NCBI RefSeq assembly: GCF_014218295.1
Contig: NZ_AP023287.1
Location: 2,542,001-2,606,000 of the forward strand
DNA: 64,000 nucleotides
Source: Mycolicibacterium litorale
Lineage (GTDB): Bacteria > Actinomycetota > Actinomycetes > Mycobacteriales > Mycobacteriaceae
Direction of reading: 5' to 3'
The notes under the pieces: generated by a model
Told to the model about the DNA's origin: nothing
Seen by the model: the letters and a program-made list of their open reading frames with translations, nothing else
Databases searched by the model: none
Made by a program: the position numbers and the translations under genes
Shown: piece by piece, positions 52,557 to 60,681 of the stretch
Numbering within the stretch: the first letter of the stretch is position 1
Layout: each line of letters begins with the position of its first letter

Positions 52557-53318
52557 ATGGCGGAGAAGTCGGGCGGCGTGCAGTCCGTGGAGCGCGCCTT
52601 CGAGTTGATGGAATTGATCGGACGTGCGGGAGGGGAGTGCTCGCTGACGGAATTGTCGGCGGAGTCTCCGTTGCCGCCGCCGACAATCCACCGTCTCCTG
52701 CGCACGCTGGTCGGCCTTGGCTACGTCCGCCAACTTCCTAATCGCCGCTACGCCCTGGGGCCCAGGTTGATTCGGCTTGGTGAAGTTGCGAACCGGCAGT
52801 TGGGCGCGGTCGCCGGTCCGGTACTGCAGTCGTTGGTCGACGAACTGTCGGAGACGGCGAGTCTCGCGGTGCTCGACGGTGACATGGTGATCTACACCGG
52901 GCAGGTTCCGTCGACGCAGACGATGCGGTCCAACAACGAAGTCGGCAAGCGCGTCGGTCTGCACACGTCCGGTGTGGGTAAGGCAGTCCTGGCTGAACTG
53001 GACGATGCGCGCGTTCTGAAACTGGTCACACAGTCCGGACTTCCGGCACCGACCGAGAACAGCGTGTCGACCCTTTCCGCAGTGTTCGCGAACGTGGAGC
53101 GCGTGCGCGCCGACGGCTATGCGATCGACGACGAGGAGCTCGAAATCGGCGTTCGCTCGGTCGCGATGGCGGTGCCCGGCGCTCCGACTCCGATGGCGAT
53201 CGGCATATCCGGCCCCACGGCTCGGATGGGCAAGGATCTGATCGCCCGCGCCGTTCCCGCCCTGAAGAAGGCGACGGGCGTGATCTCGGAGGCGTTGATC
53301 GGCGCGAAAGAGGTGTAA
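52557..53318 (+). CDS. IclR-family transcriptional regulator (AllR-like)
   Basis: The 253-residue protein has an IclR winged helix (about residues 8-70: VQSVERAFELMELIGR, LTELSAESPLPPPTIHRLLRTLVGLGYV, YALGPRLIRLG) and an effector domain with VGLHTSGVGKAVLAEL and VRADGYAIDDEELEIGVRSVAMAV. AllR-type IclR proteins repress allantoin genes and respond to glyoxylate or allantoin-derived acids. Four matching palindromes in the cluster support that role here. ATG 52557 follows GGGAGTG; ATG 52518 in frame is a weaker alternative. Confidence 0.87.
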   Translation: MAEKSGGVQSVERAFELMELIGRAGGECSLTELSAESPLPPPTIHRLLRTLVGLGYVRQLPNRRYALGPRLIRLGEVANRQLGAVAGPVLQSLVDELSETASLAVLDGDMVIYTGQVPSTQTMRSNNEVGKRVGLHTSGVGKAVLAELDDARVLKLVTQSGLPAPTENSVSTLSAVFANVERVRADGYAIDDEELEIGVRSVAMAVPGAPTPMAIGISGPTARMGKDLIARAVPALKKATGVISEALIGAKEV

Positions 53319-53564
53319 AAGAGCGTTCGGCGGTTGAACACACGCCGTTCGGCGACGGTGTCGGTGGTGGCTGGGATGAAGACCTTTGCACCGCGCCGTT
53401 GGGAGACGGGCTCTTCTTCGGGGAGCGAAGAGGCTCAGTGATGCGGCACCCATGGGCTTGCCAGTGTCACCACGTTCAAGGCCATCCGAACCGCTCACCG
53501 GATTGCGGGTCCGCGGTCTGCCGACTTGTTCTCCGAGCAGCACGCCGGGAATGTGGTTACTCGG
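53319..53564. other. Intergenic region between the IclR gene and the amidase gene
   Basis: This 246-base gap lies between converging genes. No credible gene, repeat or strong hairpin was recognised. A short frame covering the end of the gap (from 53526, plus strand) lies opposite the amidase tail and matches nothing recognisable. Confidence 0.4.
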
Positions 53565-55145
53565 TTAGCCGGTCCGATCGGCATCGCCGGCACATATGGC
53601 CGAATGTCGAAGGGTCGTGGTGCGTTCTCCGGGTGTGGACGCCCAGCGAGGACGGTCATGGTCACCGGAGATTTGATCTCGGCGAAGCGACGTCATCGCG
53701 CCGGGTGACCCGGACAGCCGAAAGCCGTTGACGGATTCGACGGCCCGCGCGACGCGGTACGTCATCGCCTCGTCGCGCGGGTGTCCCGCCACCTGAACAC
53801 TAGTCGGCACGCCCTCGCCGGACAGCCCGCTGGGCAGCGCCACCACCGGACAGTGGTTGGCGACGTTGAACGGCGTGGTCAGGTGGCACTCCCAGTAGTG
53901 CTGCAGATGTCCGCCGGGCACGTCGATGCCGTCGAGGTACTCGCCGTCTGCCCGGAGTGACGTCACGGCCGACGTCGGGCACAGTAGCGCGTCGAGACCG
54001 GTCATCGCGGTGGCCAGGTCACCGCGTATCCGGGCGTCCATCGCCAGAGAGTCGACCAGTGAATAGCGTTGGGCCGCGGCCGCAGTATCGATGAGGAATT
54101 GCCGCATGTAGGCCGCGGACTCCGCCTCGTATCCCGCTGTTTCCCGGGCGACGGCCGGGCCAAGGATGTGGCCGAAGTGGGCGAAGATCGTCTCGCGTAT
54201 CAGCGCTGTCGTCCACGGCAGCTCCATCTCGACGATCTCCGCGCCGGCGGCAGCCAACGCATCGGCGATCGTCCGGGTGTTCTGGATGATCTCGGGCGCG
54301 ACGGGGAAATCGCCGAGCCGCAACGACACTCCGATTCGCAGGCCCTCGGCGCCTCCCTCGAGCGGGATCAGTTCGCCGGTGGGTCCCCATGAGTCGTGGT
54401 CGATCGGGTGCCGACCGGATATGACCGACGTCAGCAGCGCGACGTCGGCGACGGTGCGGCCCATGGGACCGTCGCCGCGGTACCAGTCCGCCGACAGCGG
54501 GGGCAATCCGGGAATGCGACCGTACGGCGCCTTGTACCCGACGGTTCCGGTGAAGCCGGCTGGGATCCGGGTGGAACCCGCGATGTCGGATGCGGTGGCC
54601 AGCGTGGTGAAGCCTGCGGCGAGCGCCGCGCCGGCGCCGCCCGAGGAGCCGCCAGGGGATGCCTGCAGCTTCCACGGATTGCGGGTGACACCCCACATCG
54701 GGGAGTGCGTGACCGTGGCGCAGCTGAACTCGGGACTCGTGGTGCGTGCGTGGATGATTCCGCCGGCCGCCTTGATCCTCTCGACGACCGGATGGTCATG
54801 GTCGGCCAGTTGCCCTCGTTTGGCGGGCAGGCCCTGTTCCAGCCGGAGTCCGGCGATCCCGTGCTTCTCCTTGGTGGCAACGGTCAGGCCGAGCAGGGCT
54901 GGGGGCTGCTGGCCGGCGGCCGCGCACCGGGCATAGGTGTCGGCCGCGCGACGAGCGGCGCTTCTCGCGTCGTCGAACAGCGTCTCGGTGAATGCGTTGA
55001 TACCGGTGTCGGTGGCACCGTTGTGTGTCTCGATCCGGGCGATCTGCGCGTCGAGCACCTCCAGCGGTGACAGTTCGAGGCGCCGGAACGCCGTCAGTGC
55101 CTCGACAGCACTCAGATAGGCCGGGTCGGTCGTGCTGCTCGCCAT
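53565..55145 (-). CDS. Amidase-signature (AS) family amidohydrolase with an atypical C-terminal tail
   Basis: The 526-residue protein has the AS-family triad: K92 in VATKEKHGIAG, S167 in SPGGSSGGAGAALAAG and S191 in DIAGSTRIPAGFTG. The chain is co-linear with AS amidases to about residue 480 (VQVAGHPRDEAMTYRVARAVES). The last ~45 residues are Arg/Thr rich and do not look like the family, so a nearby rearrangement may have replaced the original end. It hydrolyses C-N bonds of amides or ureido compounds; by context a ureidoglycolate or carbamoyl substrate is plausible. It overlaps the M20 gene by one base. Confidence 0.8.
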   Translation of the reverse strand: MASSTTDPAYLSAVEALTAFRRLELSPLEVLDAQIARIETHNGATDTGINAFTETLFDDARSAARRAADTYARCAAAGQQPPALLGLTVATKEKHGIAGLRLEQGLPAKRGQLADHDHPVVERIKAAGGIIHARTTSPEFSCATVTHSPMWGVTRNPWKLQASPGGSSGGAGAALAAGFTTLATASDIAGSTRIPAGFTGTVGYKAPYGRIPGLPPLSADWYRGDGPMGRTVADVALLTSVISGRHPIDHDSWGPTGELIPLEGGAEGLRIGVSLRLGDFPVAPEIIQNTRTIADALAAAGAEIVEMELPWTTALIRETIFAHFGHILGPAVARETAGYEAESAAYMRQFLIDTAAAAQRYSLVDSLAMDARIRGDLATAMTGLDALLCPTSAVTSLRADGEYLDGIDVPGGHLQHYWECHLTTPFNVANHCPVVALPSGLSGEGVPTSVQVAGHPRDEAMTYRVARAVESVNGFRLSGSPGAMTSLRRDQISGDHDRPRWASTPGERTTTLRHSAICAGDADRTG

Positions 55146-56389
55146 CAGGCGGCCGGTTCCGCGAGTGCGCCGTTGACCATCTCCCACGCCACGGCAGTCA
55201 TTGCGTTCATCCCCGCCAGCATCTGCTCGTCGGTGCTGAACTCCCGCTCGCAGTGGCTGACGCCGTCCACCGACGGGATGAACATCATGACCGTCGGCAC
55301 GATGCGGTTCAGCGCCACCGAATCGTGTCCGGCCATGGTGCGGATCGGCCGCACAGTCAGGCCGAGGTCGGCCGCCACCTTTTCGGTCAGTTCGATCCCC
55401 GCCTGCGGGTAGCGCTGGATGTCACGGATGTCGAAGTCACGCACGTTGATGGTGATGTCATGGTGCTCGGCGATCTCAGCGATGTCTTCGAGCAGGCTTG
55501 CCCTTGCCGCGGCGACGATCTCGGGTGAGGCCGAGCGGAGGTCGGCGACCAGATGGACGCGCCGGGCAACCACGATCGGTGAATTCGGTTCGACCGTGAA
55601 GCGGCCGACGGACGAGACGATCGCCTCGTCCTCGAACTTCTCTGTGACGTCATGGACCAGCAACACGATCTTGCTGGCGGCGACCAGCGCGTCGTGGCGG
55701 TCGGCCATCGCGGTGGCGCCGGTGTGCGACTGCTCACCGAGCACCTCGATGTCGAGCTTCTGCGTGTACCAGGAGTAGTCCACCGCGCCCAGGTCGATGC
55801 CTTCGCGCTCGAGGATGCGCCCCTGCTCGATGTGGATCTCGGCGTATCCGGCGGCGACGGGACGGGGATCGGTGCCGCGGTACCCGATGGTGTCCAGCGC
55901 CTCTGCCACCGAGACCCCGGCGAGGTCGCGCACCTGCAACATCTCGCCCTCGTCCATCAACCCCGCGAACACCGAAGAACCCATGATCGACGGCGCGAAC
56001 CGTCCACCCTCTTCGTTGAACCAATTCACCACCGCGAGATTGAAGCGCACGGAAGCGCGTTCGTCGGCGACCCGGGCCGCCACACTCTCCGCGGCATGCA
56101 GAGCGGCGATCACGCCGTATGCGCCGTCGAACCGCCCGCCGAGCGGCTGCGAGTCCAGGTGCGACCCGATCAACACATACGGGGCGTCGGGCACGAACTC
56201 GATGAGCGCGAACATGTTGCCGATGGCGTCAATGCGCAGTTCCCACCCGCGCTGGGCGGCGAAGGCGGCGAACCAGTCGCGGCTGAGTTTGTCCTCGTCC
56301 GTCGCCGCCTGACGGTCGACGCCATTGTTCGGGGTCGCGCCGAAGGTCGCGACGTGGTGGAAGTCGTTCAGGAAATCGGTGGCACCCAT
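55145..56389 (-). CDS. M20-family amidohydrolase (allantoate amidohydrolase/N-carbamoylase type)
   Basis: The 414-residue zinc or manganese enzyme has GSHLDSQPLGGRFDGAYGV (H77, D88), WFNEEGGRFAPSIMGSSVFAG (E126, E127), the family motif HIEQGRILE, and a final histidine in VSHCEREFS. These fit AllC-type allantoate amidohydrolases and N-carbamoyl-L-amino-acid hydrolases, which share the same layout. With ureidoglycine aminohydrolase in the same block, allantoate to ureidoglycine is favoured. The neighbouring amidase and MFS carrier leave room for another ureido acid. Confidence 0.85.
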   Translation of the reverse strand: MGATDFLNDFHHVATFGATPNNGVDRQAATDEDKLSRDWFAAFAAQRGWELRIDAIGNMFALIEFVPDAPYVLIGSHLDSQPLGGRFDGAYGVIAALHAAESVAARVADERASVRFNLAVVNWFNEEGGRFAPSIMGSSVFAGLMDEGEMLQVRDLAGVSVAEALDTIGYRGTDPRPVAAGYAEIHIEQGRILEREGIDLGAVDYSWYTQKLDIEVLGEQSHTGATAMADRHDALVAASKIVLLVHDVTEKFEDEAIVSSVGRFTVEPNSPIVVARRVHLVADLRSASPEIVAAARASLLEDIAEIAEHHDITINVRDFDIRDIQRYPQAGIELTEKVAADLGLTVRPIRTMAGHDSVALNRIVPTVMMFIPSVDGVSHCEREFSTDEQMLAGMNAMTAVAWEMVNGALAEPAA

Positions 56390-56409
56390 GGTGGCCCTCC
56401 TTCATGTTG

Positions 56410-57732
56410 TCAGCTGACGCGCTGGCGGGTTTCCGGCAGCTTGGTGAAGACCACAAGCAGCAGCACGATGACGGCGGCGGTAGCCATGTAGAAGCCAGGT
56501 GCGGCGTCGTGTCCGGTGTTGGATACCAGCATGGTGCCGATGAACGGTGCGGTGCCACCGAAGGCGGCGTACGCGACGTTGTAGCTGATCGCCGCGGACG
56601 TGAACCTCGTTTCGGTCGTGAAGATCTCGACGAAGAACGTGTAGCAGCCGCCACCGTAGATGCACATCGGCACGACGAAGAGCAGCTGCCCGAGGATGGC
56701 CAGGGGCAGCGAACCGCTGGTCACCAGCATGAAGCACGGTATGGACAGCACCGCCAGGGCGAGTGAACCGGCGATGAGCATGGGCTTGCGGCCGACGCGG
56801 TCACCGATGATGCCGCCGATCGGCAGCAATACGGCGTAGAGGGCCATCGCGACCGCGTTGGCCAGCAGCGACGCTTCCCGGCTCAGATCGCTCGAGGTCT
56901 GCACATAAGACACGAAGTAGCCCGACAGGAAGTAGAAGCCCATGGCCGTCAGCGCAAGCACGAAGATGACCTGGAGCATACGAATCCGGTTCTCGCGGAA
57001 CGCCTCTCGGATCGGGCTGTACTCCTTGTGCTCGTGCTTGGCGAGCACCTGCTGGAAGGCCGGCGACTCCTCGGTCTTGGCGCGGATCCACAGACCGAAG
57101 AAGGCCATCGGTAGGGCGAGCAGGAACGGGATGCGCCACCCGTAGGAGGTGAAGTCGTCCGCCGACATCGTCGACGACAGGACCAGGATCAGGGTTCCGC
57201 CGACCACAGACGGCAGCGCGGTGGCGGCCAGCGTGACGTTGATCCAGAAGCCACGTCGGCTCAGGGGCGCGTGCTCGAAGACGAAGGCTGGGGCCCCCAC
57301 CGATTCACCGCCTGCTGAGAAGCCCTGGATCAGCCGGCACAGCACCAGTAGCACGGGAGCGAGCACTCCGATCGCGCCATAGGTGGGCAGCAGGCCGATC
57401 AGGGTGGTGGCCGTACCGATCGAAAGCAGGGTGATGAACAGCACCTTGCGCCGGCCGATCCGGTCACCGAGCGCCCCGAAGAAGATCCCACCCAACGGGC
57501 GGATCAGGAAGGCGACACCGAACGTCGCGAACGTGGCGAGGAGGCTGGCCAGCGCGTTCTCCCCCGGGAAGAAGAGGTTGGCCAAGGTGACCGCAGATAT
57601 GCCGTACAGCGTGAAGTCATAGAATTCGATGAACTGACCGATACTTCCGCCGGCCAGCACCCGCTTCTGCATGCCGGAACTGTGCTGCGGCGTGTCCGCC
57701 GCGACGGCCACGACGGGTTGCTGCGTGGTCAT
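56410..57732 (-). CDS. MFS metabolite:H+ symporter (MHS family)
   Basis: The 440-residue carrier has 12 helices and typical MHS motifs: GSIGQFIEFYDFTLYGISAVTLANLFFP, FLIRPLGGIFFGALGDRIGRRKVL (motif A), RLIQGFSAGGESVGAPAFVFEHAPLSRRGF and YFVSYVQTSSDLSREASL. It imports carboxylates or zwitterions with protons. It is followed after 20 bases by the M20 amidohydrolase, so its substrate is probably hydrolysed by that enzyme. The regulator gene upstream is on the same strand. Confidence 0.88.
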   Translation of the reverse strand: MTTQQPVVAVAADTPQHSSGMQKRVLAGGSIGQFIEFYDFTLYGISAVTLANLFFPGENALASLLATFATFGVAFLIRPLGGIFFGALGDRIGRRKVLFITLLSIGTATTLIGLLPTYGAIGVLAPVLLVLCRLIQGFSAGGESVGAPAFVFEHAPLSRRGFWINVTLAATALPSVVGGTLILVLSSTMSADDFTSYGWRIPFLLALPMAFFGLWIRAKTEESPAFQQVLAKHEHKEYSPIREAFRENRIRMLQVIFVLALTAMGFYFLSGYFVSYVQTSSDLSREASLLANAVAMALYAVLLPIGGIIGDRVGRKPMLIAGSLALAVLSIPCFMLVTSGSLPLAILGQLLFVVPMCIYGGGCYTFFVEIFTTETRFTSAAISYNVAYAAFGGTAPFIGTMLVSNTGHDAAPGFYMATAAVIVLLLVVFTKLPETRQRVS

Positions 57733-57852
57733 GGGAGTCTTCTCTCGTTGGCGCGAACAGGTTTTCCTCGGCTCGATGGATTTGACCAGTTTGGTGACCT
57801 GCGTCGAACGAGTCCAACGGAAAAGACTGCACAGATTGTTCGGAAAAAACGA

Positions 57853-58782
57853 TCAGAGGCTTGCCGCGATGTCGCCGCCTCCTTGTATCTCGAGACAAAC
57901 CTCCTGGAAGGCAGACGATTTCCGCGTCGGCCGGCTGTCGCGGAGGCGCACGAGCACCAGTTCGATGGGCGGCAGGTCATCGGCCAGTTGGAGGGGAATA
58001 ACGCGCCGACCGGCATATGTCGCGTCTCGGGCCAGCCGCCAGTTGAGCAGTGAATAGCCGTGACCCATGCTCACGTAGGACCGCACCGTCTCGTAGCCCG
58101 ACACCAGGTGCCGGACGCGCGGACGCAGCCCGAGCCGCTTGAACAGGTCCAGGTAGTACTCCCGGCTGTGTTTGAGATCCAGCAGGATGAACGGCTCGTC
58201 CTCGAACTCCCGCAGGTGCACCGGCTCGTCCGGCGCCGATGCCCGGGGGTGGTTCTCCGCCACCAGGAGGTGTGGGGGGACTCGCTGCAGGACGCGGTAC
58301 TCGTAATCGGTGCCCAGCCCCAGGTCGTACATGAGTGCCGTCTCGCAGATACCCTCGGCCATGGAGCGGATCAGCGTCTCCTGGTCGGCCTCCAAAAAGC
58401 TCAGCTTGACCGCGGGATGCCGCTGCTTGAACACGGTGAGGATGCGCGGCGCAAGGAACGGCGCGATGGGGGAGAAGATCCCGGCTACCAGATCACCCGC
58501 CAGTTCCTCACGTTCCGCGCGCACCGAGTGGTACAGGAGGTCGACGTCCTCGAGCACCGTCCTGGCGCCGATGAGCAGCCGGCGGCCCTCTGCCGTCAGG
58601 CGCAGGCCGCGGGTGGACCGACGGTGGAAGAGCTGGACCCCGACATCGCGCTCCAGCTGCTGGATGGCGGCGGACAGGGTCGACTGGGTGACGTTGAGCT
58701 CGTACGCCGCCGCGCGCATGTTCTCGAGCCGCGCGACCACCATGAAGTACCTGAGCTGAACAAGCGTGAACGACTTCGCCAT
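57853..58782 (-). CDS. LysR-family transcriptional regulator
   Basis: The 309-residue protein has the LysR winged helix at residues ~5-65 (LVQLRYFMVVARLENMRAAAYELNVTQSTLSAAIQQLERDVGVQLFHRRSTRGLRLTAEG) and a periplasmic-binding-like effector domain. The last residues run KSSAFQEVCLEIQGG. It lies 120 bases upstream of the MFS-M20-amidase genes on the same strand, unusual for LysR genes, which are often divergent. It probably controls that operon. ATG 58782 begins at the conserved helix; upstream in-frame sequence is not regulator-like. Confidence 0.87.
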   Translation of the reverse strand: MAKSFTLVQLRYFMVVARLENMRAAAYELNVTQSTLSAAIQQLERDVGVQLFHRRSTRGLRLTAEGRRLLIGARTVLEDVDLLYHSVRAEREELAGDLVAGIFSPIAPFLAPRILTVFKQRHPAVKLSFLEADQETLIRSMAEGICETALMYDLGLGTDYEYRVLQRVPPHLLVAENHPRASAPDEPVHLREFEDEPFILLDLKHSREYYLDLFKRLGLRPRVRHLVSGYETVRSYVSMGHGYSLLNWRLARDATYAGRRVIPLQLADDLPPIELVLVRLRDSRPTRKSSAFQEVCLEIQGGGDIAASL

Positions 58783-58886
58783 GACCGCATCATGCTCCGG
58801 CCGGGTATCGGTGGTTCGAACGCCGCCACTGTTGTGCGCCGCACCGTGCTTCCGTCGGCGCGTTCGGCCGCGAGCGTCGCTGGTGT

Positions 58887-59012
58887 TCATCGTGGGGTGG
58901 GGCACCACGACGAGCATGTGTCACTTTGACGAATCGCCCCGTCGAGGTGCACAGTGGCACCGGTGACCCATGCGCTGGCTGAGCGGATGGCGGTGGGTGC
59001 GACCTCGTCAAG
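58887..59012 (-). pseudogene. C-terminal remnant of a short-chain dehydrogenase (SDR)
   Basis: On the minus strand the frame ends LDEVAPTAIRSASAWVTGATVHLDGAI plus a short unrelated tail. ASAWVTGATVHLDG is the standard SDR C-terminal strand (ASxWVTGxxxxVDGG). The rest of the enzyme is missing; the sequence becomes unrelated directly before LDEV, close to 59012. The fragment is about 40 codons. No start codon or catalytic YxxxK is present. Confidence 0.6.
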
Positions 59013-59260
59013 GTGGTCACGCTTCTCAGCAATGGTGTGCGGGAGATCCCCGCGAGACGAAGAGACGTCGAGACGAGGACGCCAATCGGCCGTGTGCGCA
59101 TGATCGAGTACCGCGGTGTCCTCACCACAACCCTGATCTACGACCAGGCTCCGGTGCTCGACTACCTCCGCGCCGTCGACCGGACACCATCGTTGCCGCG
59201 GTCGAGGGTCGCGCCATGATCGATCGGCTCGCCTTCGCACTGCCGCACCGAACGCGGTGA
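59013..59260 (+). pseudogene. Frameshifted DUF4334 remnant
   Basis: From 59013 one frame reads GRVRMIEYRGVLTTTLIYDQAPVLDYLRAVD, which matches the DUF4334 domain (YRGVVSATMVYD then HFRxVD). After that point the match continues in a neighbouring frame as DTIVAAVEGRAMIDRLAFALPHR to a stop at 59260, requiring a one-base change near 59180. The N-terminal GXWXG domain is missing. The function of the family is unknown. The remnant begins exactly where the SDR fragment on the other strand ends. Confidence 0.6.
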
Positions 59261-59791
59261 GGCAGACCCCGTTCACTGAGGACGGCCTACGAGCGCGGGG
59301 CGACGTATCCGAGCAGTTACCGACGTGGAGTCAACGCCTCGAATTGCGCGCTGGCAGAGGTAATTTAGGCTACCGAGTCCTTGACGTACCGGCGTTGTGC
59401 GGCGGTGCAGACGATGCCGGCGTCAGTGTTTGTGCCAGGCACGAGCTGGGCGATGACTGGCTGGGGAGACAGAGCCTCTGCGAGCCGTCGGCCCGCGCCG
59501 CAGTCTGGCCATGGCAGCACCACACGATCAGCGTCGCCTGTCACTATGATCGAGTTCAACCGCACGGCCAGGCAGTAACTAACCAGTGCCGCAGCGCATT
59601 TCGCGTAGCGGAGCCCGGGGTGCCGGTGATGCCGTCTGCATCACCGGGCCGTCGATGTAGCAATCGAGCGACTGGACCCCTTAAAAGACAAGACCTACTT
59701 CGAGATTCCGATACCGGCCACCGCATGTCGACTGTGCGGCGATCAACACCACCGCACCGGTTTTCCCGACAACCTGCCGCGTCCCTGACAT
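59261..59791. other. Non-coding or decayed sequence
   Basis: No credible gene is seen here. Open frames on both strands are short and lack family motifs or ribosome-binding sites. One minus-strand frame at 59365-59565 has a Val/Ala-rich end reminiscent of small secreted proteins but was not accepted. Base composition is slightly more even than in the flanking operons, consistent with decayed mobile DNA. Confidence 0.4.
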
Positions 59792-60034
59792 GGTCGCCGA
59801 CCGTCTGCGAGCTGTGCAGCACCCGTGTCGCCGACGGATAGATCAGCTGTCCCCGCGGCAGGCACCCCCGGAAGGTCAGCGCGCTAATGAGGTGGTGCGG
59901 CGACAACGGGAAATCCGTTCGGGCCTCAGGAGTGGCGCCTGAACGGGTGCGGCTTACAGCGTGACGATAACGTCACAGTGACGAATAGATCGGGTGGGCG
60001 CCCGGGGCCGATACGAGATTCTCCGGCGCTGTCA
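59792..60034 (+). repeat. Direct repeat copy 1 (~243 bp)
   Basis: This stretch is repeated at 60092-60338 with roughly 85-90% identity by eye. Shared landmarks include GTGCAGCACCCGTGTCGCCG, AACGGGAAATCCGTTCGGGC and GATACGAGATTCTCCGGCGC. It contains the inverted repeat GTGACG-ATAA-CGTCAC at 59961-59976. No gene is encoded. Confidence 0.8.
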
Positions 60035-60091
60035 GCAGCCGAACGAGCGCAGGGCATGGGCGGGCGGCACTGTCAGACAGTTCTGGACAGC

Positions 60092-60338
60092 AGGATCGCC
60101 GACTGTCTCCAAGGTGTGCAGCACCCGTGTCGCCGACGGCTTGGATCAGCTGTTCCCGCGGCAGGCGGCCTCCGGAAGGTCAGCGCCATAATGGGGTCGT
60201 GCGGCGGCAACGGGAAATCCGTTCGGGCCTCAGAAGTGGCACGCCTGAACGGGTGCGCTACAGCGTGACGATAACGTCACGGTGACGAATCGATCGGGTG
60301 GGCGCGGGGCTTTGATACGAGATTCTCCGGCGCTGTCA
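60092..60338 (+). repeat. Direct repeat copy 2 (~247 bp)
   Basis: Second copy of the element at 59792-60034, spaced about 300 bases from the first. Its inverted repeat GTGACG-ATAA-CGTCAC lies at 60265-60280. Segments around CAGACAGTTCTSGACAGCA also recur between (about 60072) and after the copies (about 60430), so the unit may be a longer, partly eroded tandem array. It ends about 340 bases before the HNH gene start. Confidence 0.8.
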
Positions 60339-60681
60339 CCTGATTCTGGATCATCGGCTTGTCTCACGGTCCGGCCACACTGAAGTAGTCGCGGAGCATG
60401 CTCGCGATCGAGATCGGCAGTCGAACGAGTCAGACAGTTCTCGACAGCATGGGTGGATCGGACAGCTTCGCCGGCCGACTCGACTAGCTCCGGATCGGAC
60501 AAGTATCCAGCGCCACGAGGCGCCACCCCGCATACCGTTTTACCGATAAGCCACATTATGTCAAGTAAGCTGAACTGCGGTGCTTTGTTGTCGCTCAACA
60601 GCTTCGGATCCGCGGCCGACCGGTCACGCTTGTGCAGCAGCACCGCCAAAACATGTCGTACCCCTCTGCAATGCTGAGGTC
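60339..60681. other. Upstream region of the HNH gene
   Basis: These 343 bases contain a partial third copy of the repeat edge (CAGACAGTTCTCGACAGCA near 60430) but no gene. AT content rises around 60530-60570 (TTTTACCGATAAGCCACATTATGTCAAGTA), a plausible promoter region for the HNH gene. Confidence 0.4.

Noticed and set aside
53526..53708. Short plus-strand gene between the IclR and amidase genes
   Set aside because: It largely overlaps the amidase end and matches no recognisable family.
59365..59565. Small secreted-protein-like gene on the minus strand
   Set aside because: It lacks a signal peptide, ribosome-binding site and motif; the region looks decayed.
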